A stretch of 64,000 nucleotides of DNA, taken from positions 108,550 through 172,549 of the forward strand of contig NZ_LIXM01000007.1 of NCBI RefSeq assembly GCF_002608565.1, given 5' to 3'. Positions 18,666 to 28,616 of the stretch are shown here, in pieces. The notes beneath the pieces were generated by a model. That model was not told where the DNA came from. It made no database searches and saw nothing but the letters and a program-made list of their open reading frames with translations. This stretch comes from Vibrio sp. PID17_43. Lineage in GTDB: Bacteria; Pseudomonadota; Gammaproteobacteria; Enterobacterales; Vibrionaceae. The translations under genes and the position numbers were made by a program. Numbering within the stretch: position 1 is the stretch's first letter; each line of letters opens with the position of its first letter.

Positions 18666-18813
18666 ATCACTTCCTTGCACAGTTTACGGTCGAGTAAGTT
18701 ATTACAATATAGGGGAATTCCAACCAACTGGGCAAATGATTTCCGTTCGTAGATTGGATGACTCGAAAGCGGAGCATTGTGCAACTACACTTAAACCGTA
18801 AAGGAGGTGAATT

Positions 18814-19125
18814 ATGCAGATACATCAACTGGACATGTGGCTACATGGCCACCACAAAGATACCTACAAAAAACCTAAGGTTTTTGTGATTGGTTGTTCT
18901 GATGTCTCTGACTATTTGCTAGCAGTGGAGTATAAACATCAGCTTGAGCCAATAAAAAATGGCGAAGATCCCATTCACTTTGGGTCGTTAGAGTTGGTGA
19001 AAGAAGAGCTGCTGCGGTTAGGGATAGATAAAGCCTACTTGAGACTGCACAACGCTTACGATGAGTTCGGTAGTGAAGGCTCTGACTCGTACTGTGACAT
19101 TGAACTGTCACTGGTGACGCACTGA
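18814..19125 (+). CDS. DUF6482 family protein
   Basis: This 103-residue acidic cytoplasmic protein has one of the best ribosome-binding sites in the window, AAAGGAGGTGA, just before ATG 18814. The sequence (VFVIGCSDVSDYLLAVEYK, then LGIDKAYLRLHNAYDEFG) looks like a small mixed alpha/beta domain. I believe it is DUF6482, known mainly from Vibrio and Pseudomonas, without a function. It converges with mutH with only 15 bp between the stop codons. Confidence 0.7.
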   Translation: MQIHQLDMWLHGHHKDTYKKPKVFVIGCSDVSDYLLAVEYKHQLEPIKNGEDPIHFGSLELVKEELLRLGIDKAYLRLHNAYDEFGSEGSDSYCDIELSLVTH

Positions 19126-19140
19126 TCCAAGACAGCATCA

Positions 19141-19821
19141 TTATTCTGATTGTGCGTTGATGTAATGCTTCAGTAGGATCTGCTCAGTAAATTGTGTTCT
19201 GAGATAGAAGCCTCGAGGTAGGGTTTTTATCGGTTTTCCATAAGAGCTATAAGCTTCCGTCAGTGCTTTTGCATTGGCGGCTTTTGGGCGCAAATGCAGT
19301 GCTTCGCCATGTCTGGCCGAAATTTGATCGAATTTGCCTAGAACGATCATTTCCATCAACTCTTCCCAATCATTTCTTAGGATGTGTTCTTCTTCTTGGT
19401 CAGGAGACCATATTAGTGGGCTGCCTACACGTCTTTCTGCGAGCGGTATTTCTCGCTCCCCCTCAACGGGTACCCACAATACGCGAGATAGTTTGTTACG
19501 CACATGGCTGGTTTCCCATGTCAGTCCTTGTACACCTGTCAGTGGGGCAACACAAACAAAGGTCGTCTCTAATGGCTTGCCAGAGTAACCAATAGGAATG
19601 CTCTTTAATTCTATCCCGAGCTTGGCGAAATCTTGCTGAGGTTTACTTCCCGCAGGCGCACCGAGATGCCATTCGAGCAGTTGACCCACCCAGCCTTTAT
19701 CGCGTTTTAAGTTCTCAGGCACGATCATTTCGGCTTCTTCTGCAAGCTCAGCAAATGTTAAGCCTGCAATGTCGTGTGCTCTTTCCATGAGTTCAGCTTC
19801 AGAGTGTGGTTCTGGTTTCAT
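19141..19821 (-). CDS. mutH: DNA mismatch repair endonuclease MutH
   Basis: This 226-residue protein has the PD-(D/E)XK active site D64...E71-x-K73 ([15 protein letters not shown], equivalent to D70/E77/K79 of E. coli). It also has the block [13 protein letters not shown] and the [18 protein letters not shown] region. MutH nicks the unmethylated strand at hemimethylated GATC sites when activated by MutS and MutL. Its presence implies Dam-directed repair in this organism. It is divergent from rppH across a long intergenic region. Confidence 0.96.
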   Translation of the reverse strand: MKPEPHSEAELMERAHDIAGLTFAELAEEAEMIVPENLKRDKGWVGQLLEWHLGAPAGSKPQQDFAKLGIELKSIPIGYSGKPLETTFVCVAPLTGVQGLTWETSHVRNKLSRVLWVPVEGEREIPLAERRVGSPLIWSPDQEEEHILRNDWEELMEMIVLGKFDQISARHGEALHLRPKAANAKALTEAYSSYGKPIKTLPRGFYLRTQFTEQILLKHYINAQSE

Positions 19822-20438
19822 AATGTGATAGTGATAACTAAAACATTGAGTTTACCAAATTACCGGAAAATACACTGCCCAAGATTGCATCAAGCTGAAT
19901 TAAGAATGATTAATTCACTACTTATCCACAGAAATGACAGCAACCGACAAGATCTTGATGGGTAGTGGACGAATACACAGTGTTATGGCGGTGTATTGCG
20001 ACTTGATTTTAGCGAGATAACCTGAAGTCCTACCTGTTGTATGTGGATAAATAGCCTATTGAACGATCTTTAACCGATCTGTGTGTGGTGAAAAAATCAT
20101 CAAAATAAATGAGGGCGCATTTTGTTCATATAGAGGTTATAATCATTTATTATCAGTTGTTTATTGTGATTTTTCTCAATTTTAGATAATGGCGCTAAGA
20201 ATGGTGTTGAACAAAAAATATTGTTGATGTCGATTTCTTCACAAAGTTATTCACAGAAAAGGTGAATAAATGTGGGTCATGTCTCAATGCTATGTTGATA
20301 AAGTTGGATTTGAGTAAAAGATATCCAGTGAAGGCGAGGTGCTAATAAATCTTGCTCATATCACATCAGTAAGTTTGCTAGTAATGGGGATATGTGGAAA
20401 AATCACGGTAATAAAAAATTATTCATAGAGGTTAGCCG
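19822..20438. promoter_or_regulatory. DnaA-box cluster between mutH and rppH, DARS2-like
   Basis: This 617-bp AT-rich region holds two perfect DnaA boxes, TTATCCACA (19922-19930) and its complement TGTGGATAA (20042-20050). Two further matches to TTWTNCACA are TTATTCACA (20247-20255) and TGTGGAAAA (20393-20401, reverse). One-mismatch boxes lie at 20235-20243, 20261-20269 (reverse), 20293-20301 (reverse) and 20419-20427. In E. coli the mutH-ygdP (rppH) interval is DARS2, a site that reactivates ADP-DnaA to ATP-DnaA. Position and box content suggest the Vibrio counterpart. I found no clear IHF or Fis consensus. Confidence 0.65.
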
Positions 20439-20957
20439 GTGATAGATGGCGATGGTTACCGACTCAACGTTGGTATTGTGATATGTAATAACCATGGTCA
20501 GGTCTTCTGGGCTAAACGATACGGGCAGCACTCATGGCAATTTCCACAAGGTGGAATTGACGAAGGTGAAACACCTGAACAAGCCATGTTCAGGGAGTTA
20601 TATGAAGAAGTCGGTCTGACGAATAAAGACGTTAAGATCATAGCAGCAAGCCGTCATTGGTTAAGATATAAGTTACCAAAGCGATTGGTTCGTTGGGACT
20701 CTAAGCCTGTTTGTATCGGCCAAAAACAGAAATGGTTTCTGTTGCGATTAGAATGCGATGAATCTCGTATCAATATGCAGCGTGGGAAATCCCCTGAATT
20801 TGATGGTTGGCGCTGGGTGAGCTATTGGTATCCAGTTAGGCAAGTTGTTTCTTTCAAGCGAGATGTTTATCGTCGAGCCATGAAAGAATTTGCATCTTTA
20901 GCGATGCCTTTTCGCGAGCGTAAAACGAAAGGGAAAAGAAAAAAGCAACGTAGGTAG
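20439..20957 (+). CDS. rppH: RNA pyrophosphohydrolase RppH
   Basis: This 172-residue Nudix hydrolase has the box G-x5-E-x7-REUxEE as [20 protein letters not shown]. It is near-identical to E. coli RppH in [13 protein letters not shown] and [21 protein letters not shown]. RppH removes pyrophosphate from mRNA 5' ends and so triggers RNase E decay. The start codon is GTG, as in E. coli, 7 nt after GAGG. It begins the rppH-ptsP unit (9-bp gap). The C-terminal tail is very basic ([14 protein letters not shown]). Confidence 0.96.
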   Translation: MIDGDGYRLNVGIVICNNHGQVFWAKRYGQHSWQFPQGGIDEGETPEQAMFRELYEEVGLTNKDVKIIAASRHWLRYKLPKRLVRWDSKPVCIGQKQKWFLLRLECDESRINMQRGKSPEFDGWRWVSYWYPVRQVVSFKRDVYRRAMKEFASLAMPFRERKTKGKRKKQRR

Positions 20958-20966
20958 AGGATAAAC

Positions 20967-23213
20967 ATGCTTAGTCAGCTAAGGGACATAGTTGAAAAAG
21001 TCTCCAGAGTCGATGATGTACATCTGGCTTTTGATATATTGGTAAAAGAGACTTGTGCTGCCCTTTGTTCTGAGTGTTGTACTATCTATCTTGCAAATGA
21101 AGAAATGCAGCGCCTTGAGTTGATGGCAACTCAAGGCCTTATTTTTGAAGGCGATAGTATTCATATCAACTTCAATGAAGGTCTGGTAGGGTTGGTAAAG
21201 CGTAGTGCTGAACCGCTAAACCTTGCAGAAGCGGCGACCCATCCTGATTTTAAGTTTTTTCCTCAACTTGGTGAACAGGTTTACCACTCGTTCCTCGGTA
21301 CACCGATCATTCACCGCAAAAAAGTATTAGGTGTTCTGGTCATTCAGCAAAAAACGCCACGTTTGTTTAGTGAGATGGAAGAGTCTTTCCTTGTGACGCT
21401 CTCAGCTCAGCTTGCGGTGTTGATTGCTCATGCTCAAAACCTCGGTCACTGGCAGTTGGCATCGAAGCCTAAAGTGATAAAAGGATTGCCTGCTTCTACG
21501 GGCGTGGCGATTGGGGAGTTTTGGTTTGACAATACCCAGCCTAGCTTAAATGATGTATTCCCCACATCGACTCTGGATAAAGAACGTGAACACGAACTTT
21601 TGGCGGTTGCCGTAGAGAGGGCATTAAACGACTTCCGCCGTATGCGTAAGAAACTCGACAGTGAAATAAATAAAGATGCGTTGGCCATTTTTGATCTTTT
21701 TACTCACTTACTTAACGACCCTATGCTGCGCGGAGATCTTAAAAAACAGATTGAGAAAGGTGATCGAGCGGAATGGGCTTTACGTCAAGTTGTTGAGACT
21801 TACTCTAACCGCTTTGCCCGTATGTCTGACGTCTATCTGCGTGAGCGCGCACAAGATATCAAAGAGCTTGGCCAAAGGCTGTTGTACTTTCTACAAAATA
21901 GTGAGCAAGAGCATTCGGCGATTGATCGCCCGGTTATCTTGGTTGCGAATGAGTTGACGGCAACCTTACTGGCGTCCATTCCTAAGCAGCACCTGCTTGC
22001 CGTCGTATCACTGGAAGGTGCGGCGAATTCCCATGCGGCGATTTTATCACGCGCTTTAGGCGTCCCTGCTATCATGGGAGCTCACATTAACACCTGTGAG
22101 GTGAATGGTAAGCTAGGGATTGTCGATGGCTATACGGGTGAGGTTTTTTTAGAGCCGAACCGTCAGCTTCTGCGTGAATATCGAAGCCTGGTTAATGAAG
22201 AATCTGAGCTGTACGCAATGGTCAATAAAGATCTTGCGTTGCCAGCAACGACTCTCGACGACCTCCATGTTGAAGTGATGCTTAATGCGGGCCTTAGCGC
22301 AGACAGCAATATTGCGATTAACTCCGGTGTCGATGGCGTCGGTCTGTATCGAACAGAAATTGCCTTTTTACTTCAACATCACTTTCCATCGGAAGATGAG
22401 CAGTATCATCAGTACCAAGCAATATTAAATAGTTACCCAAACCAGCGTGTGGTGATGCGTACTTTAGATATTGGTGGTGATAAGCCGCTGCCATATCTAC
22501 CCATTGAGGAAGATAATCCCTTCTTAGGCTGGCGTGGTATCCGTTTTACATTAGATCATCCCGACATTTTCTTAATCCAATTACGTGCCATGCTCAGAGC
22601 GAGTGCTGAGAGCGGGAATTTGAGTATTTTGTTACCGATGATTTCGGGCATTAAAGAGTTGGATGATGCCATTACCTTGATCAATCAAGCCTACAGTGAA
22701 GTCGTGTTACTGGATGAGCGGATCCCGGCGCCGGACATCGGTGTCATGATTGAGGTTCCATCCATGGTTTACTTATTGCCAGCAATTGCGCATCGAGTCG
22801 ACTTTGTATCTGTTGGCACGAACGATTTGACGCAATATTTGCTCGCGGTGGACCGGAACAATTCTCGAGTTGCGGATGTTTATGAGTCTATGCACCCAGC
22901 CGTGCTCTTAGCCTTGAAGCAAATTCATGATGTCTGCCATCAGTATCAAGTGCCAGTTTGTATCTGTGGTGAGTTGGCTGGAGACCCCTTTGGTGCACTA
23001 TTGCTACTGGGGTTAGGTTATACCTGTTTGAGTATGAACACCTCCAATGTTGCTAAGGTTAAATACTTAATTCGTCATAGTGAACAAAAAGAACTAGAAA
23101 AACTCGCCAAACAAGCCATGTCGATGTCTTATGGACAAGATATTCACCAGATGATGCATGATTTTTTTATTCAACAAGGATTTGCAGGCTTTATTCGTGC
23201 GGGTAAAAAGTAG
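20967..23213 (+). CDS. ptsP: Nitrogen-PTS phosphotransferase EI-Ntr
   Basis: This 748-residue protein has an N-terminal GAF domain (residues about 15-160) followed by a PTS enzyme I module. The phospho-accepting histidine is H356 in GGAANSHAAILSRALG. The PEP-binding barrel has MRTLDIGGDKPLPY and LPMISGIKEL and ends with the SVGTNDLTQY signature. It passes phosphate from PEP to NPr and EIIA-Ntr, linking nitrogen status to potassium and stress control. The GAF domain senses glutamine or 2-oxoglutarate in relatives. A TSUP permease follows after 6 bp. Confidence 0.96.
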   Translation: MLSQLRDIVEKVSRVDDVHLAFDILVKETCAALCSECCTIYLANEEMQRLELMATQGLIFEGDSIHINFNEGLVGLVKRSAEPLNLAEAATHPDFKFFPQLGEQVYHSFLGTPIIHRKKVLGVLVIQQKTPRLFSEMEESFLVTLSAQLAVLIAHAQNLGHWQLASKPKVIKGLPASTGVAIGEFWFDNTQPSLNDVFPTSTLDKEREHELLAVAVERALNDFRRMRKKLDSEINKDALAIFDLFTHLLNDPMLRGDLKKQIEKGDRAEWALRQVVETYSNRFARMSDVYLRERAQDIKELGQRLLYFLQNSEQEHSAIDRPVILVANELTATLLASIPKQHLLAVVSLEGAANSHAAILSRALGVPAIMGAHINTCEVNGKLGIVDGYTGEVFLEPNRQLLREYRSLVNEESELYAMVNKDLALPATTLDDLHVEVMLNAGLSADSNIAINSGVDGVGLYRTEIAFLLQHHFPSEDEQYHQYQAILNSYPNQRVVMRTLDIGGDKPLPYLPIEEDNPFLGWRGIRFTLDHPDIFLIQLRAMLRASAESGNLSILLPMISGIKELDDAITLINQAYSEVVLLDERIPAPDIGVMIEVPSMVYLLPAIAHRVDFVSVGTNDLTQYLLAVDRNNSRVADVYESMHPAVLLALKQIHDVCHQYQVPVCICGELAGDPFGALLLLGLGYTCLSMNTSNVAKVKYLIRHSEQKELEKLAKQAMSMSYGQDIHQMMHDFFIQQGFAGFIRAGKK

Positions 23214-23219
23214 GTAATT

Positions 23220-24011
23220 GTGACTGTTTCTTTATTTTTTTTATTGTTGGCGCTAGGCGCTTTTGTTGGCGTCATGGCGGGGCTTCTTGGGATCGGAGGC
23301 GGCCTGATTGTTGTGCCAGCATTGTTGTATCTCCTTCCACTTGCGGGCATTCCAATTGAGATGAGTATGCATATGGCTCTCGCCACATCGCTTGCGAGTA
23401 TCATTGTGACATCGGGCTCATCCGCCCTGAACCACCTTAAACTCGGCAACGTGGACATGTTTGTGGTGAAATGGTTGATGCCAGGTGTGGTGATTGGTGG
23501 CTTTGTTGGTGCTAATCTTGCTGAGTGGATCCCGACCCATTACTTACCAAAAGTTTTTGGGGGAATTGTTTTTTGTCTTGCTGTACAAATGTTTCGCTCG
23601 ATTAAAGTAACCAGAAACAGATCGATGCCAAGTCGTTCCGTCACCGTGATGTATGGTATGGGGATTGGTGTGGCATCTAGCCTTGCGGGGATTGGTGGTG
23701 GTTCACTATCAGTGCCATTTTTGAATAAGCATGGGATCGAAATGCGTAAAGCCGTGGGATCATCATCAGTATGTGGCTGCGTGATAGCGATTTCAGGCAT
23801 GATGGGCTTTATTTTGCATGGCTATAACGTTGAAGGTTTACCTGCGTATAGTATTGGGTATGTTTACCTGCCAGCTCTGATTTCGATAGCGATGACGTCG
23901 ATGATGACGACCAAATTTGGTGCGAAAATGGCAACCAACCTTCCTACAACGGTATTAAAGAAAATCTTTGCGGTGTTCTTAATGTTTGTCGCAGCAACAA
24001 TGCTGCTGTGA
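23220..24011 (+). CDS. TSUP (TauE/SafE) family permease
   Basis: This 263-residue inner-membrane protein has about eight hydrophobic segments and the duplicated TSUP signature: GLLGIGGGLIVVPALLYLL near the start and SLAGIGGGSLSVPFL in the second half. The family exports sulfite or related sulfur or organic anions; the substrate here is unknown. The start is GTG 23220, 6 bp after ptsP, so it is cotranscribed and probably coupled. E. coli has ptsP directly followed by lgt, so this gene is an insertion in that order. Confidence 0.88.
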   Translation: MTVSLFFLLLALGAFVGVMAGLLGIGGGLIVVPALLYLLPLAGIPIEMSMHMALATSLASIIVTSGSSALNHLKLGNVDMFVVKWLMPGVVIGGFVGANLAEWIPTHYLPKVFGGIVFCLAVQMFRSIKVTRNRSMPSRSVTVMYGMGIGVASSLAGIGGGSLSVPFLNKHGIEMRKAVGSSSVCGCVIAISGMMGFILHGYNVEGLPAYSIGYVYLPALISIAMTSMMTTKFGAKMATNLPTTVLKKIFAVFLMFVAATMLL

Positions 24012-24080
24012 GTTTATACCCAAGCCTCTTGAGGTTACTTAGGTATATTTGTTTTATTTGCTATAAGAAGAGAATGATTT

Positions 24081-24902
24081 ATGTCTCAGGGATACTTTGA
24101 ATTTCCCAATATTGATCCGGTTTTAATCTCTATTGGTCCTGTGTCGGTGCGTTGGTATGGCTTGATGTACTTGATTGGTTTCATCTTTGCCTTATGGCTT
24201 GCTAATCGTCGTGCAGACAAGCCGGGAAGCGGCTGGACGCGTGAGCAAGTATCAGACTTACTGTTTGCGGGCTTTCTTGGCGTCGTGATTGGTGGTCGTG
24301 TTGGCTATGTTCTTTTCTATAATTTCGATCTGTTTCTAGCCGATCCTCTTTACTTGTTTAAAGTGTGGACGGGGGGGATGTCGTTCCACGGAGGACTACT
24401 CGGTGTTATCACCGCAATGTTCTGGTATGCACGTAAGAACGGTCGAACATTCTTTGGTGTGGCCGATTTTGTTGCACCGCTTGTGCCATTTGGCCTAGGT
24501 ATGGGGCGTTTAGGCAACTTCATGAACAGTGAGCTTTGGGGCCGTGTGACCGATGTACCGTGGGCAATCATCTTCCCTAATGGCGGGCCTTTACCACGCC
24601 ACCCATCTCAGCTATATGAAATGCTACTAGAAGGTGTGGTGCTATTCTTCATCTTAAACTGGTTTATTAAGAAGCCACGTCCACTTGGTGCCGTGTCAGG
24701 GCTATTTTTAGCGGGTTACGGAACATTCCGTTTCCTCATTGAGTTTGTCCGTGAACCGGATGCGCAACTTGGTCTCTTCGGAGGGTACATTTCGATGGGG
24801 CAAATATTATCGTCACCAATGATTATTTTGGGCGTTGGGATGATGGTTTGGGCATATAAACGTGGCCTTTACCAAGATAAAGCACAAGTTAAAACAAAGT
24901 AA
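24081..24902 (+). CDS. lgt: Phosphatidylglycerol-prolipoprotein diacylglyceryl transferase
   Basis: This 273-residue protein has seven predicted membrane spans and the Lgt landmarks [24 protein letters not shown] and the signature [14 protein letters not shown]. The essential C-terminal arginine region is [10 protein letters not shown]. It transfers diacylglycerol to the lipobox cysteine, the first step of lipoprotein maturation. The second step is done by LspA at 35174. It lies between the TSUP gene and thyA and is probably in the same operon. Confidence 0.96.
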   Translation: MSQGYFEFPNIDPVLISIGPVSVRWYGLMYLIGFIFALWLANRRADKPGSGWTREQVSDLLFAGFLGVVIGGRVGYVLFYNFDLFLADPLYLFKVWTGGMSFHGGLLGVITAMFWYARKNGRTFFGVADFVAPLVPFGLGMGRLGNFMNSELWGRVTDVPWAIIFPNGGPLPRHPSQLYEMLLEGVVLFFILNWFIKKPRPLGAVSGLFLAGYGTFRFLIEFVREPDAQLGLFGGYISMGQILSSPMIILGVGMMVWAYKRGLYQDKAQVKTK

Positions 24903-24911
24903 GGAACGGGT

Positions 24912-25763
24912 GTGAAACAGTATTTAGATTTGTGTCAGCGTATCGTTGACCAAGGTGTTTGGATTGAAAACGAACGTACTGGCAAACGTTGCCTAACAGT
25001 AATCAATGCGGACTTGTCTTACGACGTCGCAAACAACCAATTTCCACTCGTGACCACGCGTAAGAGTTTTTGGAAAGCGGCGGTCGCTGAGTTACTTGGT
25101 TATATTCGCGGTTACGATAATGCAGAGGACTTCCGTAAGTTAGGCACTAAAACTTGGGATGCGAACGCAAACTTAAACCAAGCATGGTTGAACAACCCGT
25201 ATCGTAAAGGTGAAGATGACATGGGCCGTGTATACGGCGTTCAAGGACGTTCATGGGCGAAGCCAGATGGCGGTCATATCGATCAATTGCGTAAGATTGT
25301 GGATGATTTGACGCGTGGCGTTGATGACCGTGGTGAAATCCTTAACTTTTACAATCCGGGTGAATTTCATATGGGCTGTTTGCGCCCTTGTATGTACAGT
25401 CATCACTTTTCACTGCTGGGGGATACGCTGTACTTAAATAGTACGCAGCGCTCTTGTGATGTCCCGCTAGGCTTGAACTTCAATATGGTTCAAGTGTATG
25501 TCTTCTTGGCTATCATGGCGCAAATAACGGGTAAGAAGCCTGGCCTGGCTTACCACAAGATTGTCAATGCTCACATCTATGAAGATCAGCTTGAACCAAT
25601 GCGTGATATCCAGTTACAGCGTGAACCGCTAAAAGCACCGACGTTCCATATTAATCCGGAAATCAAGTCTCTAGAAGATTTGGAGACGTGGGTAACATTG
25701 GATGACTTCTGGGTAGAAGGCTACGAGCACCACGACCCAATTCAGTATCCATTTTCCGTTTAA
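24912..25763 (+). CDS. thyA: Thymidylate synthase
   Basis: This 283-residue protein methylates dUMP to dTMP using methylene-tetrahydrofolate. The catalytic cysteine is C160 in [12 protein letters not shown]. The nucleotide-phosphate loop is QRSCDVPLG and N191 follows in [21 protein letters not shown] in the N-terminus and [17 protein letters not shown] near the C-terminus are family blocks. The start is GTG 24912, 8 nt after AAGGAA and 9 bp after lgt, as in E. coli lgt-thyA. It ends at a clear terminator. Confidence 0.96.
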   Translation: MKQYLDLCQRIVDQGVWIENERTGKRCLTVINADLSYDVANNQFPLVTTRKSFWKAAVAELLGYIRGYDNAEDFRKLGTKTWDANANLNQAWLNNPYRKGEDDMGRVYGVQGRSWAKPDGGHIDQLRKIVDDLTRGVDDRGEILNFYNPGEFHMGCLRPCMYSHHFSLLGDTLYLNSTQRSCDVPLGLNFNMVQVYVFLAIMAQITGKKPGLAYHKIVNAHIYEDQLEPMRDIQLQREPLKAPTFHINPEIKSLEDLETWVTLDDFWVEGYEHHDPIQYPFSV

Positions 25764-25779
25764 AGATAAATCAATAATG

Positions 25780-25812
25780 AAAGGGCTAGCCTCTATGGGT
25801 AGCCCTTTTTTG
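25780..25812 (+). terminator. Terminator after thyA
   Basis: AAAGGGCTA (25780-25788) pairs with TAGCCCTTT (25800-25808), followed by more T residues. It ends the rppH-ptsP-TSUP-lgt-thyA series. The rest of the gap to nptA (25813-26008) shows no gene that I can support. Confidence 0.85.
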
Positions 25813-26008
25813 TCGCTCTATGAAAGAGAATCTTCCTATTACTTCGCTGCAGGTATGGCGCTAAGACCAACTCGGAACAGTCAGTGACTTGCCTGTTGCG
25901 GTGGAAAAGTGGTTTAGAGCAACGTATAGATTGAAGCCAGTTCGCTGTTGTTGCGATTTCTTTCTCTGTCATTCCTTTAGAGTGATGAAGGAAGGTAAGA
26001 CAACCAAC

Positions 26009-26040
26009 AAAAAAAAGCCCACAACCAAGGTCGCGGGCTT
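26009..26040 (-). terminator. Terminator after nptA
   Basis: On the minus-strand RNA, AAGCCCGCGACC pairs with GGTTGTGGGCTT (plus coordinates 26015-26040) using two G-U pairs, followed by eight U residues (plus 26009-26016). The wobbles assign it to the minus strand. Confidence 0.85.
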
Positions 26041-26066
26041 AGAAATAAGTGATGGTAATCGTATTT

Positions 26067-27215
26067 TTATACTGTCAGAGCAAGAATTGAGCCTGGCAGT
26101 ACTAGGAAAACCGTTAGCAAGTAAGCGGCCACTACGGCTTTGTTTTTAACTGCCATTTCAGAAATCAGCTCAGCACATTTCACTGGAATCTCACGTAAGA
26201 ATGGGATGCCGAAGATGAACAGTGTCGCCAAAATATTGAACGCTAGGTGTACGAGTGCAATTTGTAATGCGAATACGGCGAACTCACCAGATACTGCAGT
26301 TGCTGCGAGTAATGCCGTGATACATGTACCGATGTTAGCACCTAGAGTGAACGGGTAAATGTCACGTACTTTCAGAACACCTGAGCCAACCAGCGGAACC
26401 ATTAGACTTGTTGTCGTAGAAGAAGACTGAACAAGTACCGTTACAACTGAACCCGATACGATACCGTGGATAGGACCACGACCGATTGCATTCTTAAGGA
26501 TATCACGAGCACGGCCAACCATTAGGCTCTTCATTAGCTTACCCATTACGGTGATAGCAACGAAGATAGTACCGATACCTAGAGCAATCAGGGCTACACC
26601 ACCCATGGTGTCACCAAATGTCGATAGAGGCTCTTTAATCGCACTTACAACTGGCTTAGTGATTGGTTTGATGAAGTCAAAACCGCCCATGCTCATATCA
26701 CCTGTTTTTAGCAGAGGTGATACCAACCAGTGAGACACTTTCTCTAGAATGCCGAACATCATCTCCAGTGGAAGGAAGATCATTACAGCAAGTAGGTTGA
26801 AGAAGTCATGAATCGTTGCACTTGCAAAGGCACGTTTGAATTCGTCTTTACAACGTACGTGACCAAGTGAAACAAGAGTATTCGTTACCGTTGTACCGAT
26901 GTTCGCACCCATTACCATAGGAATCGCGGTTTCTACAGGTAGACCACCTGCAACCAAACCTACAATAATAGAAGTTACGGTACTTGAAGATTGGATTAGG
27001 GCTGTAGCCACCAAACCGATCATTAGACCTGCGATTGGGTGAGACGCAAATTCAAATAGTACTTTAGCTTGATCGCCAGTTGCCCATTTGAAGCCGCTAC
27101 CAACCATAGATACTGCTAGAAGAAGCAGATATAACATGAATGCCAAGTTAGCCCAGCGTAACCAGCGAGTCGTACTCGAAATTGGCGCTGCTGTTGAAGT
27201 AGCTTGGTTCATCAT
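26067..27215 (-). CDS. nptA: Na+/phosphate cotransporter NptA
   Basis: This 382-residue inner-membrane protein contains the two inverted QSSST repeats diagnostic of type II Na/Pi cotransporters (ATALIQSSSTVTSIIVG and VTVLVQSSSTTTSLMVP). Each is followed by a GANIGT motif. It is the bacterial relative of the mammalian SLC34 carriers, and V. cholerae NptA was characterised as such. It is divergent from nhaR, as I recall it in V. cholerae. GGAGA lies just upstream of ATG 27215. Expression could depend on Na+ or phosphate; no clear PhoB box was seen. Confidence 0.93.
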   Translation of the reverse strand: MMNQATSTAAPISSTTRWLRWANLAFMLYLLLLAVSMVGSGFKWATGDQAKVLFEFASHPIAGLMIGLVATALIQSSSTVTSIIVGLVAGGLPVETAIPMVMGANIGTTVTNTLVSLGHVRCKDEFKRAFASATIHDFFNLLAVMIFLPLEMMFGILEKVSHWLVSPLLKTGDMSMGGFDFIKPITKPVVSAIKEPLSTFGDTMGGVALIALGIGTIFVAITVMGKLMKSLMVGRARDILKNAIGRGPIHGIVSGSVVTVLVQSSSTTTSLMVPLVGSGVLKVRDIYPFTLGANIGTCITALLAATAVSGEFAVFALQIALVHLAFNILATLFIFGIPFLREIPVKCAELISEMAVKNKAVVAAYLLTVFLVLPGSILALTV

Positions 27216-27599
27216 AATTTTCTCCGTGGACCTTTCAGTTCGTTTATTTGGTCTGTTGTTGAATCTGGGGGCGATGTTAGAGATGAAATATTTCAGTAAT
27301 ATGACAGTTCGCTTTCTATAGGGATTTTTTATTGTTCTTTTTGATAGTTAGTGGTTAATAAAAATTCATTTCAAGTTAAGTTATTGATTTTTAAATTAAA
27401 AAGTCACAATTTAAATGGGGTGTTGATTTTCATTTCCGTACGAAAGTGTGCTTTGGGGTTTTACTTTTATGACAGTGTGAATGTCTTTGTTTCGGTAAAA
27501 GTATAAGTAACCGGCAATTTATGTAGGTTTTGTCGAGTTTGTTGTTTGTTGCTGTCACATTTGGTATAAAAAGTGTCACCTTCTTTTTCGGAATAGGCT
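27216..27599. other. AT-rich divergent promoter region between nptA and nhaR
   Basis: This 384-bp region must hold the promoters of both genes. ATGACAG occurs at 27300-27306 and 27469-27475, matching half of a Pho box in the nptA direction, but neither is followed by a proper second half. TTGGTATAAAAAG just before nhaR could be its -10 element. No open frame with a ribosome-binding site was found. Confidence 0.4.
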
Positions 27600-28490
27600 A
27601 TGTCACATTTAAATTACAATCACCTTTATTACTTTTGGATGGTTTGCAAGCAAGGGTCTGTAACTAAAGCGGCGGATGCTTTATTCCTAACGCCTCAGAC
27701 GGTGACCGGGCAAATTAAAGCGCTGGAAGATCGAATGAAAGGTAAGTTGACCAAGCGTAACGGTCGCACAGTGGAGCCGACGGAGCTTGGGCAATTGGTA
27801 TTTAAATATGCAGACCGTATGTTTGGTTTGAGTTACGAAATGCTTGATATCGTCAACTACAGCCAGCATTCCAATATCTTGTTTGAAGTTGGCGTTGCCG
27901 ATGCACTTTCTAAGCGTTTGGTTAGTAAAGTTCTTATGACAACGGTACCAGAAGATAACAGCATTCACCTGCGCTGTTATGAATCGACCCATGAACTGTT
28001 ATTAGAACGCTTATCTCAGCACAAACTGGATATGATTTTGTCTGACTGCCCGGTGGATTCGACCCAAAGCCCGGGTCTGTACAGCAAGAAACTTGGTGAG
28101 AGTAGTATGAGCTTTTTTGCCTCTTCAGACATCCCAGACGCTAAATTTCCGGATATATTGGAGAACAAGAAGCTTCTGATCCCAGCAAGCCGTACGGCGA
28201 TGGGGCGTAAAGTTTTGCAGTGGTTTGATAGGCAAGGTTTGCAACCGGATGTTCTTGGCGAGTTTGATGATGTGGCATTAATGAAAGCTTTTGCTCGTTA
28301 CCGTGATGATGTGATTTTCTTGGCACCAACGGTATACATGTCAGAGGTTGAAGATGATCGCAGTTTACAGTTGATCGGGCATGTCGAGGATTTAAAAGAA
28401 GAGTATTACGTCATTTTTGCTGAACGAATGATTCAACACCCCGCAGTAAAGAACGTTTGTGACGCAGATTTTAGTCAAATGTTTGAGTGA
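27600..28490 (+). CDS. nhaR: Transcriptional activator NhaR (LysR family)
   Basis: This 296-residue LysR-type regulator begins [20 protein letters not shown], with the helix-turn-helix [22 protein letters not shown]. Its effector domain is highly similar to E. coli NhaR ([36 protein letters not shown]). NhaR activates Na+/H+ antiporter genes in response to Na+, and in E. coli also pga biofilm genes. Unlike in E. coli, nhaA is not adjacent; instead the divergent neighbour is an Na+-coupled transporter, a fitting candidate target. Confidence 0.93.
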   Translation: MSHLNYNHLYYFWMVCKQGSVTKAADALFLTPQTVTGQIKALEDRMKGKLTKRNGRTVEPTELGQLVFKYADRMFGLSYEMLDIVNYSQHSNILFEVGVADALSKRLVSKVLMTTVPEDNSIHLRCYESTHELLLERLSQHKLDMILSDCPVDSTQSPGLYSKKLGESSMSFFASSDIPDAKFPDILENKKLLIPASRTAMGRKVLQWFDRQGLQPDVLGEFDDVALMKAFARYRDDVIFLAPTVYMSEVEDDRSLQLIGHVEDLKEEYYVIFAERMIQHPAVKNVCDADFSQMFE

Positions 28491-28616
28491 ATCCATTTCG
28501 TTGCCCAAACAAATAGATTACTATCGACAAAATTATAAGCGTAAATTATACGATATTTGTAACACAACAAACTGGCCAAGGTTGGAGTAAGTAGGTTGTA
28601 GCTAGAGGCCCAACAT

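Noticed and set aside
19822..20438. A replication origin
   Set aside because: DnaA boxes are present, but no 13-mer unwinding repeats and no origin-linked genes (gidA, mioC, dnaA, rctB) are near. Position matches DARS2 instead.
27300..27487. Pho boxes for nptA
   Set aside because: ATGACAG half-sites occur but neither has a correctly spaced second half, so chance cannot be excluded.
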